25,768 nucleotides of DNA from JAGVJT01 sp964513205 (lineage in GTDB: Bacteria > Pseudomonadota > Gammaproteobacteria > Legionellales > Legionellaceae), in assembly GCA_964513205.1 (NCBI GenBank), contig CAZELP010000025.1, positions 1-25,768 of the forward strand, read 5' to 3'. The translations under genes and the position numbers were made by a program. This document shows, piece after piece, positions 1 through 7,612 of the stretch (positions are counted from its first letter, which is position 1; each line of letters starts with the position of its first letter). Below the pieces are notes generated by a model, which searched no databases, was not told the origin of the DNA, and saw only the letters and a program-made list of their open reading frames with translations.

Positions 1-1
1 G

Positions 2-1876
2 GCACAGAATGGTTTATATTATGCGAATCGTCAGCAAGGGCTATTGGTTCGATTAACGGTACCGGCAAGCGATTTGGCTTTATTGGATGCCATGCCTCAC
101 AATTCAAGTTTTGAGTTGAGTGCTATTCCTGAACATACAGGGAATCTTATAGCAGTGCTAGAGCCTTACCATGTACTTGGAGCGTTAATGCCTGGCGTGT
201 CTATGGAATATGTGGAAGGCGATGATGTGCATCGAATATTAACGAGCCATATTTTAAGCGAAAACCATGATGCTTTATTTCCGGTGCGCGCATTGGTGGA
301 GTCAAGAATTGCGATTTCTCGAGAAGAAGAAAGAAGGCTGGAAAGTCATTCCTCATGGAGTCGGTCGTGGTTTGCGTCAAAACAGGCATATGAGAGTTTG
401 ATTTCTGATTCGAGTACTTTGCTGGGTCAGTTGTTACAGCTTTGTCGTCAGCTAAGCCTCAACAGTGTGACAGGTCTGGGCGATGAAACCAATGCTGGGG
501 GTGGAGCCTATCCTGCCATCATTGCCTTTATGGCGTATTATCATCAGTTGACGCAGGAACAAAAAGACCGCATTCCTGTGGGAGTGAGGTCTGAAATTGA
601 TACGTTATTTGCTCTAACGACTGATGCGGAGCGAAATCGCGATGCGACAGAAAATTTAGAGACCTGCATTGCCACACGCAAGTCAAGTTTGATGAATGCG
701 ATGTCGGGGCATGATGCGCTTTTGGATGGAGTTTCAATCGGAGCCGATGTGAAGCACTCTCTTCTTCTGAAAGCCGAAGAGAATCTGCAAGCGGCAAAGA
801 ACGATTTGAACCGTGCATTGGATGAGGGGCGATACGAAGGTCAAGATGCGTTAGGTTTAAATCTTCGCTTGATGAAGACGCTGGGTGTTGTGTTATCGAT
901 GAACGCTCTGCGTGATTTGGATGTATTTAAGTCACTGATGCCAGAAGAAATACAAGAGATGTTGCAAGAGGAGTCATTGAGAAACAACGTCCGCTCTCAA
1001 TTGCATACACTTGAGCATTTGGTTATTTTCGCACTGGAGATGCCTGTAGACAAATTAAGTGCTTGGTTTATTTCCATGGCGCCTGCACTTGGGGCTTTAA
1101 TGCGACATCCTTGGGACTTCAGTGCGCTTTTAATCAGTCTTGATGTAGAGAAATGCCGTGTGATTTGTGAAGCGATGAAAGCGCGATTGGCTGAGTTGAT
1201 AAGAACAGTCGATGATTTTAGACAGGTATTACGTCGTCTCAATCCGGCGCAATACACAGTTTTTTGTGAGGCGATTGGAGCTCGATTGTCTGAGTTGATC
1301 ACATCAGCTAATGATTTTGGACGGGTATTGTCCTATCTCAGTCCGGAGCAGCGCACGGCGTTTTATGAGGTGATGAAAGCGCGATTGCCTGATTTGATCA
1401 CATCAACCGATGATTTTAAACTCGTATTAGACCTTCTCAGTCCAGAGCAGCGCACAGCGGTTTGTGGGTTGATGAAAGCGCGATTGCATGAGTTGATCGC
1501 ATCAGTTGATGACTTTGAATGGGTATTAGACCCTCTCAGTCCAGAGCAGCGCACAGCGGTTTGTGGGTTGATGAAAGCGCGATTGCATGAGTTGATCGCA
1601 TCAGCTTATGACTTATGGGTATTACGCCATCTCAGTTTAGAGCAATGCGCAGCGGTTTGTGAAAGCATGAGCAGGCAACTGCCTGACATTATAAAATCTG
1701 ATCAAGACTTGGCGTTGATATTAAATGGATTTCCAGATGAACAACGTACGTTTATTGGCAATATTCTACGTGGGATTTTGTCTAGACCTATAGATTATAA
1801 AGAGGAGGTCACAAGAATAAGGTCAGCCGGATCTGATGACCGTTCCCATGGCAGTAGCAATCGACCAGGATTTTGA
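2..1876 (+). CDS. Large lineage-specific protein with C-terminal 33-aa helical repeats (5' truncated by window)
   Basis: The reading frame is open from base 2, with no stop before the first in-window start-like codon (TTG at 44), so the true start lies upstream and at least 624 residues are visible. I do not recognise an enzyme domain. The visible N-terminal half is predicted mostly helical, with a polar stretch rich in E, R and S. A central part around the motif NLETCIATRKSSLMNAM recalls conserved segments in uncharacterised Legionellales proteins; this is from memory and not verified. The last third is seven tandem repeats of 33 residues (1112-1801), followed by a polar tail rich in S, R and D. 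Repeats of amphipathic helices like these usually form a solenoid for protein binding. No transmembrane segment is evident. The next gene on the same strand follows after about 90 bases. A secreted effector or scaffold role is inference from architecture and lineage only. Confidence 0.75.
   Translation, partial: AQNGLYYANRQQGLLVRLTVPASDLALLDAMPHNSSFELSAIPEHTGNLIAVLEPYHVLGALMPGVSMEYVEGDDVHRILTSHILSENHDALFPVRALVESRIAISREEERRLESHSSWSRSWFASKQAYESLISDSSTLLGQLLQLCRQLSLNSVTGLGDETNAGGGAYPAIIAFMAYYHQLTQEQKDRIPVGVRSEIDTLFALTTDAERNRDATENLETCIATRKSSLMNAMSGHDALLDGVSIGADVKHSLLLKAEENLQAAKNDLNRALDEGRYEGQDALGLNLRLMKTLGVVLSMNALRDLDVFKSLMPEEIQEMLQEESLRNNVRSQLHTLEHLVIFALEMPVDKLSAWFISMAPALGALMRHPWDFSALLISLDVEKCRVICEAMKARLAELIRTVDDFRQVLRRLNPAQYTVFCEAIGARLSELITSANDFGRVLSYLSPEQRTAFYEVMKARLPDLITSTDDFKLVLDLLSPEQRTAVCGLMKARLHELIASVDDFEWVLDPLSPEQRTAVCGLMKARLHELIASAYDLWVLRHLSLEQCAAVCESMSRQLPDIIKSDQDLALILNGFPDEQRTFIGNILRGILSRPIDYKEEVTRIRSAGSDDRSHGSSNRPGF
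1112..1801 (+). repeat. Seven tandem 99-bp repeats encoding 33-aa helical units
   Basis: Units start at 1112, 1211, 1310, 1409, 1508, 1607 and 1703. The consensus is roughly DDF-x3-L-x2-LSPEQRTAVCE-x-MKARL-x-ELI-x-S. Units 4 and 5 agree at 81 of 82 bases between 1424-1505 and 1523-1604, so that duplication is recent. Unit 6 is 96 bp and looks like a copy of unit 5 that lost one codon near its start (TTTGAATGG became TTATGG). Units 1 and 7 are the most diverged, as expected for an array expanding from the middle. Confidence 0.92.
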
Positions 1877-1928
1877 GGTGGCTCATTTCTTTAAAGTCTT
1901 AATGTGATCATAAATTGTTTTTTTAGAC

Positions 1929-1934
1929 TATAAT
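1929..1934 (+). promoter_or_regulatory. Candidate -10 element (TATAAT) before the 895-aa gene
   Basis: A perfect TATAAT lies 35 bases upstream of the ATG at 1970, in an AT-rich gap. No good -35 hexamer sits 16-18 bases further upstream (the sequence there is GATCAT), so activator-dependent or weak transcription is possible. The -10 assignment rests on this hexamer alone. Confidence 0.4.
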
Positions 1935-1969
1935 TTGAATATGATTGGTTTCTCTATTTGGGGTTTTTG

Positions 1970-4657
1970 ATGTTAAGACTGAATTATGAATTGTTGACGA
2001 GTGAGAGAATTGTCGATTTCTGTGCGAGAAACATGGAGTTGTTGAGTAAGCCCCAGTTAGAGGGCTCGAGGGTTCCGTCTGAGCTGCGCAAACTCAAAGA
2101 AAAATTAAAGCTAACATTTTTTAGAGATGAAATAGAAAAAAAAGACGCGTTAGAAAATAAAAAAAAGGGCATATCTGATGCGGAAATACTCGAAATTCTT
2201 GATACAGATTCTCGGTTTTCTCCAGATTATTTAAAATTACAAGCGGTACTTCGATTATTATTTTCGACAGAAGAGCGAGACGTTAATGTAGATTTAATAA
2301 GGCGTTTAATCTCAATTGAGGCGCATGACTGGCGTCCTTTTGCAAATGAATTTGATAAAAAAGATGGGCAATATTGCTATTTCGATTCTGTGAGCGAGTC
2401 TCAACGAGGCGATTTGAAACAGCTTTTTTATGATTTGTCAGTTTCTATTCATGCGCAAATTGTATGGAGTGAGTCAGAAAAAGAAAAGGCAGAAGAATTG
2501 GCATACGATTATGCGTATAAATGCATGGCGCTGTTGATGGTTCCAAATGAAAAGAGGTGTGACTTTAATGCGATCTCTAAAGAAATTGAGCAAATCTTAA
2601 CAAAGACAGACACGGTGTTATCGCGTCCTTTCCATGATGCATTTTTGGTGAAACTCGATCCATTTCCAAATGGCAGAGAGATAGTGGATAAAGCCGGTTG
2701 GCATCGACTGATTTTGTCACAAGGAGTAAAGGCATTTCACTATTGGCTGGTGGCGCCTCGTCTTGAGAAAAGAAAAGAAAAGAAAAGCGGACAAAGAGCA
2801 GCTCCTATTAGTTTAAAAGAGGCTTCTGTTTTAGAGAGTGAATGTTTTTATGAACGATCTCTTGAAGATTTAAATTTTTCATCCATTTGTCATCGATACA
2901 AGGTTTCGGAAGCTCGATTTGATGCCGCTTTAGATTATATTGGGACGAAATGGCCAAAAAAAGAAAATGACTTTTTACCGGACATCGTGGCCGAAGTTCA
3001 GCATGGTGGAAGTGATTATTTTTGGGTGAAGATGCCTTTTTATGATAAGCGTGCTTTAATTCTAGGTGATATCACCGATTGTTGTCAGTCTATTTTGGGA
3101 AATGCGGAGCAAGCGGTCAAAGACTCGGTGAGTTTGTCGTATAATGGTGTTTATGTTTTACTCAAAAAGACGAGTTTAAAGGCTGAAAATCCACCTTTTT
3201 TCAACGAAAACGGAATAAATGACCAAGATTATAAAATCATAAGTCAGTCTTATGCATGGTTGAGTTTGACTGGAGATTTGTGTTTAGATTCAATTGAGTT
3301 GCTTTCCAATGAAATTTCTGAAGATGCGTTGCACGCAATCGTGATTCAATTTTCAAGAAAAGCAGTCAATGCTGGTTTAGGAATTGCTTGTGTCACGCTT
3401 GGTGTAGGGGGGAAAACACCTCCTATTTTTACTAGAGATTTTGTTATCCCACAACAAATGCGAGAGGGTATTGCGTATGGTGATGCCAATAAGCAATACT
3501 TTCTTGATTTTGGAATATCTTCGTTAAACAAAGCAGTAAAAGGCGATTTAAGGAAGGTTTTTTATGATATCCCCGAGTATCTATTCGAATATTTTTGTTC
3601 ACATATCGAATTTGATAAGACAGGAAATTTCTTACAAATTGTAAAACAATTATCCGAAAAAGAGGTACTCAGCTCACTCAAGATAAGCAAGCAAAAACGA
3701 GCCGAAATAATGCTTACGTTGATTAAACTTCACACTCTTGGTTTTTTGCAAGATCTAAAGCACGCAGAACAGCACATACGTGAGTATGCTCTGTTTCCGC
3801 AAAAAGAATATTTCGATATCTTAAGAGCTTTTCATAACAATCCAGAACTTCAAAATAAGGTAAAAATCGAATCAATTTTAACTTTTAAAAATCCTCTTAT
3901 GTGTTTTGAACTTTTGTGTCGTATTCAAGATATGGGGTTATTAGAGGAGCGTTTTCTTGCCTTATTTTGGAAATCTAAAACACCAGGAGATTTTGTTATG
4001 GCTTTGGATATGCTTTCAAAAACTAAATTGCTAGAGAAGCCATGGAGTATGTCTGTTCTGGAAAATCCTTCAGGTCATATCATATCAACCATGTTGAATG
4101 ATCTTAAAAAAGTCGATTTGTTGACCGAAGAAAATGTAGAAAAAATATTAAACTTAAAAAAAACGATGGGAATAAAAGGCGCATTTCAGTGTTTGTGTGA
4201 AGCTAACATGCTGACGCAGAGAAATGTTTCTTTGTTGTTAGCGCCAAGCCACAGTGACCTTGTTTCCTCTACATTTGGGCGTTTTTTAGGTAATCTTCGT
4301 CATTTCAAAATTTTGTATGGCGATTTTGCTCAATCAAATTTTGAGTTGTGCCTTTGTCGAAGTGATACAGAACAATTGGATTCCGTGTTGTGTTTCTTAT
4401 ATGAGAACACTTCTATATTAGCTGATGAGGCTTTACTTCAGAAAAATTTTGAGTCTTTAATGCGTGTTCCTGATCCAAAGGAATTTTTGCGAAAAATTAG
4501 ATCATTAGGTGCTCAGTGTACGCAAGAAGTTTTCGATAATTTAGTGAGCGCTAGCTTGTTGGCGCAGAGCCAAAATCAAAGTACATTGTTCGCTGCGCCA
4601 AAACAAGAAGAATCCACTCCGTCAGCAGAAAAGACACAACACGGATTAAAAGGCTGA
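1970..4657 (+). CDS. Lineage-specific multi-domain protein with a CC-Q-S / QSYAWLS / GVGGKTP module (putative effector)
   Basis: About 895 residues. I chose the ATG at 1970 because a GGGG tract (1960-1963) sits 6 bases before it; a TTG four codons upstream is in frame but lacks a Shine-Dalgarno sequence. The N-terminal 300 residues are helical and charged. Residues about 350-490 form a distinct module with GDITDCCQS (near 365-373), QSYAWLS (near 425-431) followed by G-x-L-x-LDSIEL, and VTLGVGGKTP (near 475-484). I remember closely similar blocks (TNCCQS, GYAWLS, GGKTP) from uncharacterised Legionellales proteins. The pattern, with paired cysteines followed by a strand-rich region and a glycine loop, makes a transferase-like fold conceivable but I cannot assign chemistry. 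Residues about 560-860 are divergent helical repeats with 'LLxxxxxxxLL' spacing. The C-terminus is polar, rich in Q, S, E and K. No signal peptide or membrane helix is visible. It follows another large lineage-specific gene on the same strand. Confidence 0.8.
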   Translation: MLRLNYELLTSERIVDFCARNMELLSKPQLEGSRVPSELRKLKEKLKLTFFRDEIEKKDALENKKKGISDAEILEILDTDSRFSPDYLKLQAVLRLLFSTEERDVNVDLIRRLISIEAHDWRPFANEFDKKDGQYCYFDSVSESQRGDLKQLFYDLSVSIHAQIVWSESEKEKAEELAYDYAYKCMALLMVPNEKRCDFNAISKEIEQILTKTDTVLSRPFHDAFLVKLDPFPNGREIVDKAGWHRLILSQGVKAFHYWLVAPRLEKRKEKKSGQRAAPISLKEASVLESECFYERSLEDLNFSSICHRYKVSEARFDAALDYIGTKWPKKENDFLPDIVAEVQHGGSDYFWVKMPFYDKRALILGDITDCCQSILGNAEQAVKDSVSLSYNGVYVLLKKTSLKAENPPFFNENGINDQDYKIISQSYAWLSLTGDLCLDSIELLSNEISEDALHAIVIQFSRKAVNAGLGIACVTLGVGGKTPPIFTRDFVIPQQMREGIAYGDANKQYFLDFGISSLNKAVKGDLRKVFYDIPEYLFEYFCSHIEFDKTGNFLQIVKQLSEKEVLSSLKISKQKRAEIMLTLIKLHTLGFLQDLKHAEQHIREYALFPQKEYFDILRAFHNNPELQNKVKIESILTFKNPLMCFELLCRIQDMGLLEERFLALFWKSKTPGDFVMALDMLSKTKLLEKPWSMSVLENPSGHIISTMLNDLKKVDLLTEENVEKILNLKKTMGIKGAFQCLCEANMLTQRNVSLLLAPSHSDLVSSTFGRFLGNLRHFKILYGDFAQSNFELCLCRSDTEQLDSVLCFLYENTSILADEALLQKNFESLMRVPDPKEFLRKIRSLGAQCTQEVFDNLVSASLLAQSQNQSTLFAAPKQEESTPSAEKTQHGLKG

Positions 4658-4660
4658 ATG

Positions 4661-4695
4661 ACTCAATAAACTTGTAAAAAACAAGCTTATTGAGT
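4661..4695. terminator. Long hairpin between convergent genes, candidate bidirectional terminator
   Basis: The arms ACTCAATAAACTTGT (4661-4675) and ACAAGCTTATTGAGT (4681-4695) pair over 15 positions with one mismatch, around an AAAAA loop. It starts 3 bases after the stop of the + gene and ends 19 bases from the stop of the - gene, so it sits where both convergent transcripts end. The + side has no T-tract. The - side runs into a short T4 within the upstream gene's end. It may act as an mRNA 3' stabiliser as much as a terminator. Confidence 0.65.
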
Positions 4696-4714
4696 GGGGA
4701 AGCAGGGGCAATGG

Positions 4715-6391
4715 TTATATTTTTTTTGAGTTGTGTGGAGGGGCAAGCTCATATGCTTCTTCAATTAAAGCATGACCAAGGCTCTTACACTCATAAGGGG
4801 ATAGTCTAAGCTGAATATAAGCCCCATTTTTATGATGGTTTAATTGATCCAGTACTTTTTCAAATTCTTGTACGGTTTCTACGCGCGCCGTATACCAGTC
4901 TTTACATTGCAATACTTTCGGAATCGATGTGTATTCAAGTTCAACAATTTCATTGTATCGCATGCGCTCAGTATGGATGACGTATTCTGCGCCGTAAACT
5001 TGGTTATCTAGTACAAAGATGATGGGTTTTGCTCCGTATCTCCCCATGCCAATTAATTCTAAGAGCGTCATTTGATGCGCACCGTCGCCTGTAATTAAAA
5101 TCATTCTACGCTTTGTGTCTGCAAGGCATGCGCCAAATGTAGCAGGAGTAGCCCAGCCAATGGAGCCCCATAAAAATTGCCCTTCGAAGCTGACTTTTTC
5201 GGGTAGTTTCATCATAGAGGCTTTCATGATAGAGGAGCCACTTTCAGCAAATAAAATATCGTCTTTCTTTAAAAACGATTCTATGCGTGAAAGGACGCTG
5301 GGCAGGTTTAGCTTGTCTTTTCCTTTGCCTACTTTTTTTAGCGGTTGTTGTGCTTTGGGCTCAACCCATTTTGTTGCAGACTTCAATTTTTTCTTAAGTC
5401 CTAGAATAACATCCTTGATGTATAGATTGGTGAAGACATTGTCTCTAATTTGTACTTGGTTGGAGCGAATGATAATGTGCGATTTTTTTTGCAACTGCGC
5501 ACTAAAAAATCCAGAGCTAAATTGTTCTAGAATGATCCCACCTAAATCTAAGACAAAATCTGAGTTTTGAACCATTTTATCCAGGGAGGCAGGACTTGAG
5601 AATTTTCCCGCATAAATTCCGGCAAAATTCGGAAGACTTTCATCCAAAACGCCTTTGTCATTCGGCATGACGGTATAAGGTATTTTGAGATGTTGAATGA
5701 GTTTTTTGGTTTCATTTTCTAGTTTAAAGCGTTTGATATTGCTACTTAAAATGGCAATGGGAGACTTTGATTGTTTCCATAATTCTGCAATGGCCTCAAT
5801 TGCATAGGCCAATTCTTTTTTATCACTGTGATATTGAGGAAATTTAAATCGAGGAGGCCTTCCAATAATCGGCATGTTTCCGGCATCCGATGGAACAGAA
5901 ATGAAGACAGGTCTAGACTCTCTGAATGCGATTGTGATCAATCTTTCCAATTCCTGTATGACATTTTCAGGCCTCATTACAGCCGAAGCACAACAAGCCA
6001 TTTCTACAATTTGATTGAGTCGCTGATAATCTCCATCACCTGTCGTATGATGTGTGATAAAACGCTTTGTTGTCAGACGTTCGCTGGGGGAGCCTGCGAC
6101 TAAAAAAACAGGAAGTCGGTGGGCATAACTGCCCATTAAGCCATTTAAGGCACTTAAACATCCCACGCCATAAGTGACCGTTAATAACGCAGCCCCTTTT
6201 ACTCTCGCATATCCATCTGCGGCATAAGCTGCATTGAGCTCATTGGTACAAAGGACCCAATCGATTTGTTTGTTTTTTTCAATGGCATCATCAATCGGAA
6301 AAGAAAAATCGCCCGGGATTCCGAAAGCGCTGTCTATTCCCAAAGAGGCTAATCTTTTGATGATGTATTCGGCAACAGTCAGTGATTTCAT
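4715..6391 (-). CDS. Thiamine-diphosphate 2-oxo acid decarboxylase (pyruvate / indolepyruvate decarboxylase family)
   Basis: 558 residues, the usual length for this family. It removes CO2 from a 2-oxo acid such as pyruvate, indolepyruvate or phenylpyruvate to give the aldehyde, using thiamine diphosphate and Mg2+ in the cytosol. Catalytic residues known from yeast pyruvate decarboxylase are present at matching positions: D28 (GDF), E51 (CTNELNAAYAADGYAR), H114-H115 (HHT) and E469 in the segment after D462-N463. The cofactor motif GDGAHQMT begins at 435. The usual GDGS and NN are GDGA and DN here, modest variations. The pattern separates it from acetolactate synthase, which lacks the HH pair. 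The start ATG is preceded by GGAG. A 21-bp palindrome lies just upstream, and a PerM-like gene diverges from it. A zinc alcohol dehydrogenase is encoded 1.2 kb away. Which 2-oxo acid it prefers cannot be read from the sequence. Confidence 0.88.
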   Translation of the reverse strand: MKSLTVAEYIIKRLASLGIDSAFGIPGDFSFPIDDAIEKNKQIDWVLCTNELNAAYAADGYARVKGAALLTVTYGVGCLSALNGLMGSYAHRLPVFLVAGSPSERLTTKRFITHHTTGDGDYQRLNQIVEMACCASAVMRPENVIQELERLITIAFRESRPVFISVPSDAGNMPIIGRPPRFKFPQYHSDKKELAYAIEAIAELWKQSKSPIAILSSNIKRFKLENETKKLIQHLKIPYTVMPNDKGVLDESLPNFAGIYAGKFSSPASLDKMVQNSDFVLDLGGIILEQFSSGFFSAQLQKKSHIIIRSNQVQIRDNVFTNLYIKDVILGLKKKLKSATKWVEPKAQQPLKKVGKGKDKLNLPSVLSRIESFLKKDDILFAESGSSIMKASMMKLPEKVSFEGQFLWGSIGWATPATFGACLADTKRRMILITGDGAHQMTLLELIGMGRYGAKPIIFVLDNQVYGAEYVIHTERMRYNEIVELEYTSIPKVLQCKDWYTARVETVQEFEKVLDQLNHHKNGAYIQLRLSPYECKSLGHALIEEAYELAPPHNSKKI

Positions 6392-6414
6392 AGTGTGCTC
6401 CGTTGTGATTTTTG

Positions 6415-6435
6415 TACTGTATTTAAAATACAGTA
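6415..6435. promoter_or_regulatory. 21-bp perfect palindrome, candidate operator
   Basis: The arms TACTGTATTT and AAATACAGTA pair perfectly around a single central A, 24 bases upstream of the decarboxylase ATG. A TATACT hexamer in the minus direction overlaps its distal edge, as expected for a repressor site over a promoter. The ends look like a LexA box (TACTGT...ACAGTA), but the distance between CTGT and ACAG is 9 rather than the canonical 8 bases, so LexA binding is doubtful. Confidence 0.55.
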
Positions 6436-6538
6436 TAGATGTAATTTTGAGAGTAGATGGTGAAAAAAAGAGTAAGATATTGATTAAAAAAAAGGTATGC
6501 GATAGATTGAATTTTATTTATCACTTTCTTCAGGCATC

Positions 6539-7612
6539 ATGATGAATCGTTCAGTTACTGTAGTCGCTGGTTTTGCAATGGTTTTAATGCTGGGGTATTT
6601 GCTCATCATTGGTCGTGGTGTTTTGGTTCCGATTGTGCTCTCTATTTTTATTTGGAATATCTTAAATAGTATTCAAAATCTGGTCAGACGTTTGCCCAGA
6701 ATTGGAAGGCATTTACCTAAATGGTTGTCGATGGCTTTGTCATGGGGAATGGTGTTTGGTTTTATTATGGTTGTTGTCAATATTCTTGAAAATAATCTCA
6801 ATGAGGTGATGGAAGCTTCCTCGCGTTATCATGCAAATGTAAAACATTTAATGAGCCGTTTTGACCAGCAAATTTTGATGAAAATTGCCAATGGGATTGA
6901 ATCTTTTTTAAAAGAGTTAGATGTTCAAGGCGTTTTAATGCATTTTTATAGTGTCGTCAGCTCTTTGGCAAGCTCCGCTGTATTGATTGCTTTGTACGTG
7001 GCTTTCTTATTTATCGAACAAGATGTTTTTCCTAAGAAAATAGCAAATTTATTCCCGAAGCAAGCCAGTCGAATGTGGGTAAACGATGTGCTTGAGCGGA
7101 TTACCCATGATGTACAAACTTATCTTGGATTAAAAACAATTCTAAGTTTAATGACCTCTTTTTTGAGTTGGCTTATCATGCGATATGTTGGGCTAGATTT
7201 TGCTGAATTTTGGGCTTTACTCATCTTCTTTTTAAATTATATTCCCAATATTGGCGCGATTATTGCGACGGCATTTCCTGTATTGCTTGGTTTTATTCAA
7301 TTCTCGACACCATGGCTCTCTGTCATTATGATGTCGGGTCTGGTTGCTGTTCAGTTTGTCATGGGCAATATCATTGAGCCGCGTTTTATGGGGCGGTCGT
7401 TAAATTTGAGTCCACTGGTGATTTTAATTGCTTTGGCAATATGGGGTGCTGTCTGGGGTGTGCTGGGGATGTTTTTATCTGTGCCAATTACCGTCATGAT
7501 GATGATTATATTTTCTCAGTTTCCCACGACACGCCCTTTGGCTATTCTGTTGTCACAAAGCGGCTCAATCCAAGCCAATCGTGACTCAGGTTTAGAGGTC
7601 ACAGATGCTTGA
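6539..7612 (+). CDS. AI-2E / PerM family integral membrane transporter
   Basis: 357 residues with a hydrophobic N-terminal pair of segments (about 5-45), another at about 60-85, a soluble loop (about 85-135), then at least four further membrane helices. Family hallmarks are visible in the second half: NYIPNIGAIIA near residue 235 and IIEPRFMGRSLNLSP near 280, followed by a glycine/tryptophan-rich helix ending in LSVPI. Family members export small molecules or act as ion antiporters (E. coli PerM and YdiK, TqsA for autoinducer-2); the substrate here is unknown. Two ATG codons are adjacent at 6539 and 6542, and either could start it; the Shine-Dalgarno (AGG, 6532-6534) is weak. The gene diverges from the decarboxylase and its last 14 bases overlap the convergent alcohol dehydrogenase gene. 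Confidence 0.88.
   Translation: MMNRSVTVVAGFAMVLMLGYLLIIGRGVLVPIVLSIFIWNILNSIQNLVRRLPRIGRHLPKWLSMALSWGMVFGFIMVVVNILENNLNEVMEASSRYHANVKHLMSRFDQQILMKIANGIESFLKELDVQGVLMHFYSVVSSLASSAVLIALYVAFLFIEQDVFPKKIANLFPKQASRMWVNDVLERITHDVQTYLGLKTILSLMTSFLSWLIMRYVGLDFAEFWALLIFFLNYIPNIGAIIATAFPVLLGFIQFSTPWLSVIMMSGLVAVQFVMGNIIEPRFMGRSLNLSPLVILIALAIWGAVWGVLGMFLSVPITVMMMIIFSQFPTTRPLAILLSQSGSIQANRDSGLEVTDA

Noticed and set aside
1889..1905. CTTTAAAGTCTTAATG resembling a PmrA-type site (two cTTAA half-sites) of Legionella/Coxiella effector genes
   Set aside because: The two TTAA half-sites are 8 bases apart instead of about 11, and only the second matches CTTAAT well.
4715..6391. Acetolactate synthase
   Set aside because: The HH pair after residue 113 and the aligned E469 fit pyruvate/indolepyruvate decarboxylases, and no FAD-binding or regulatory-subunit context is present.
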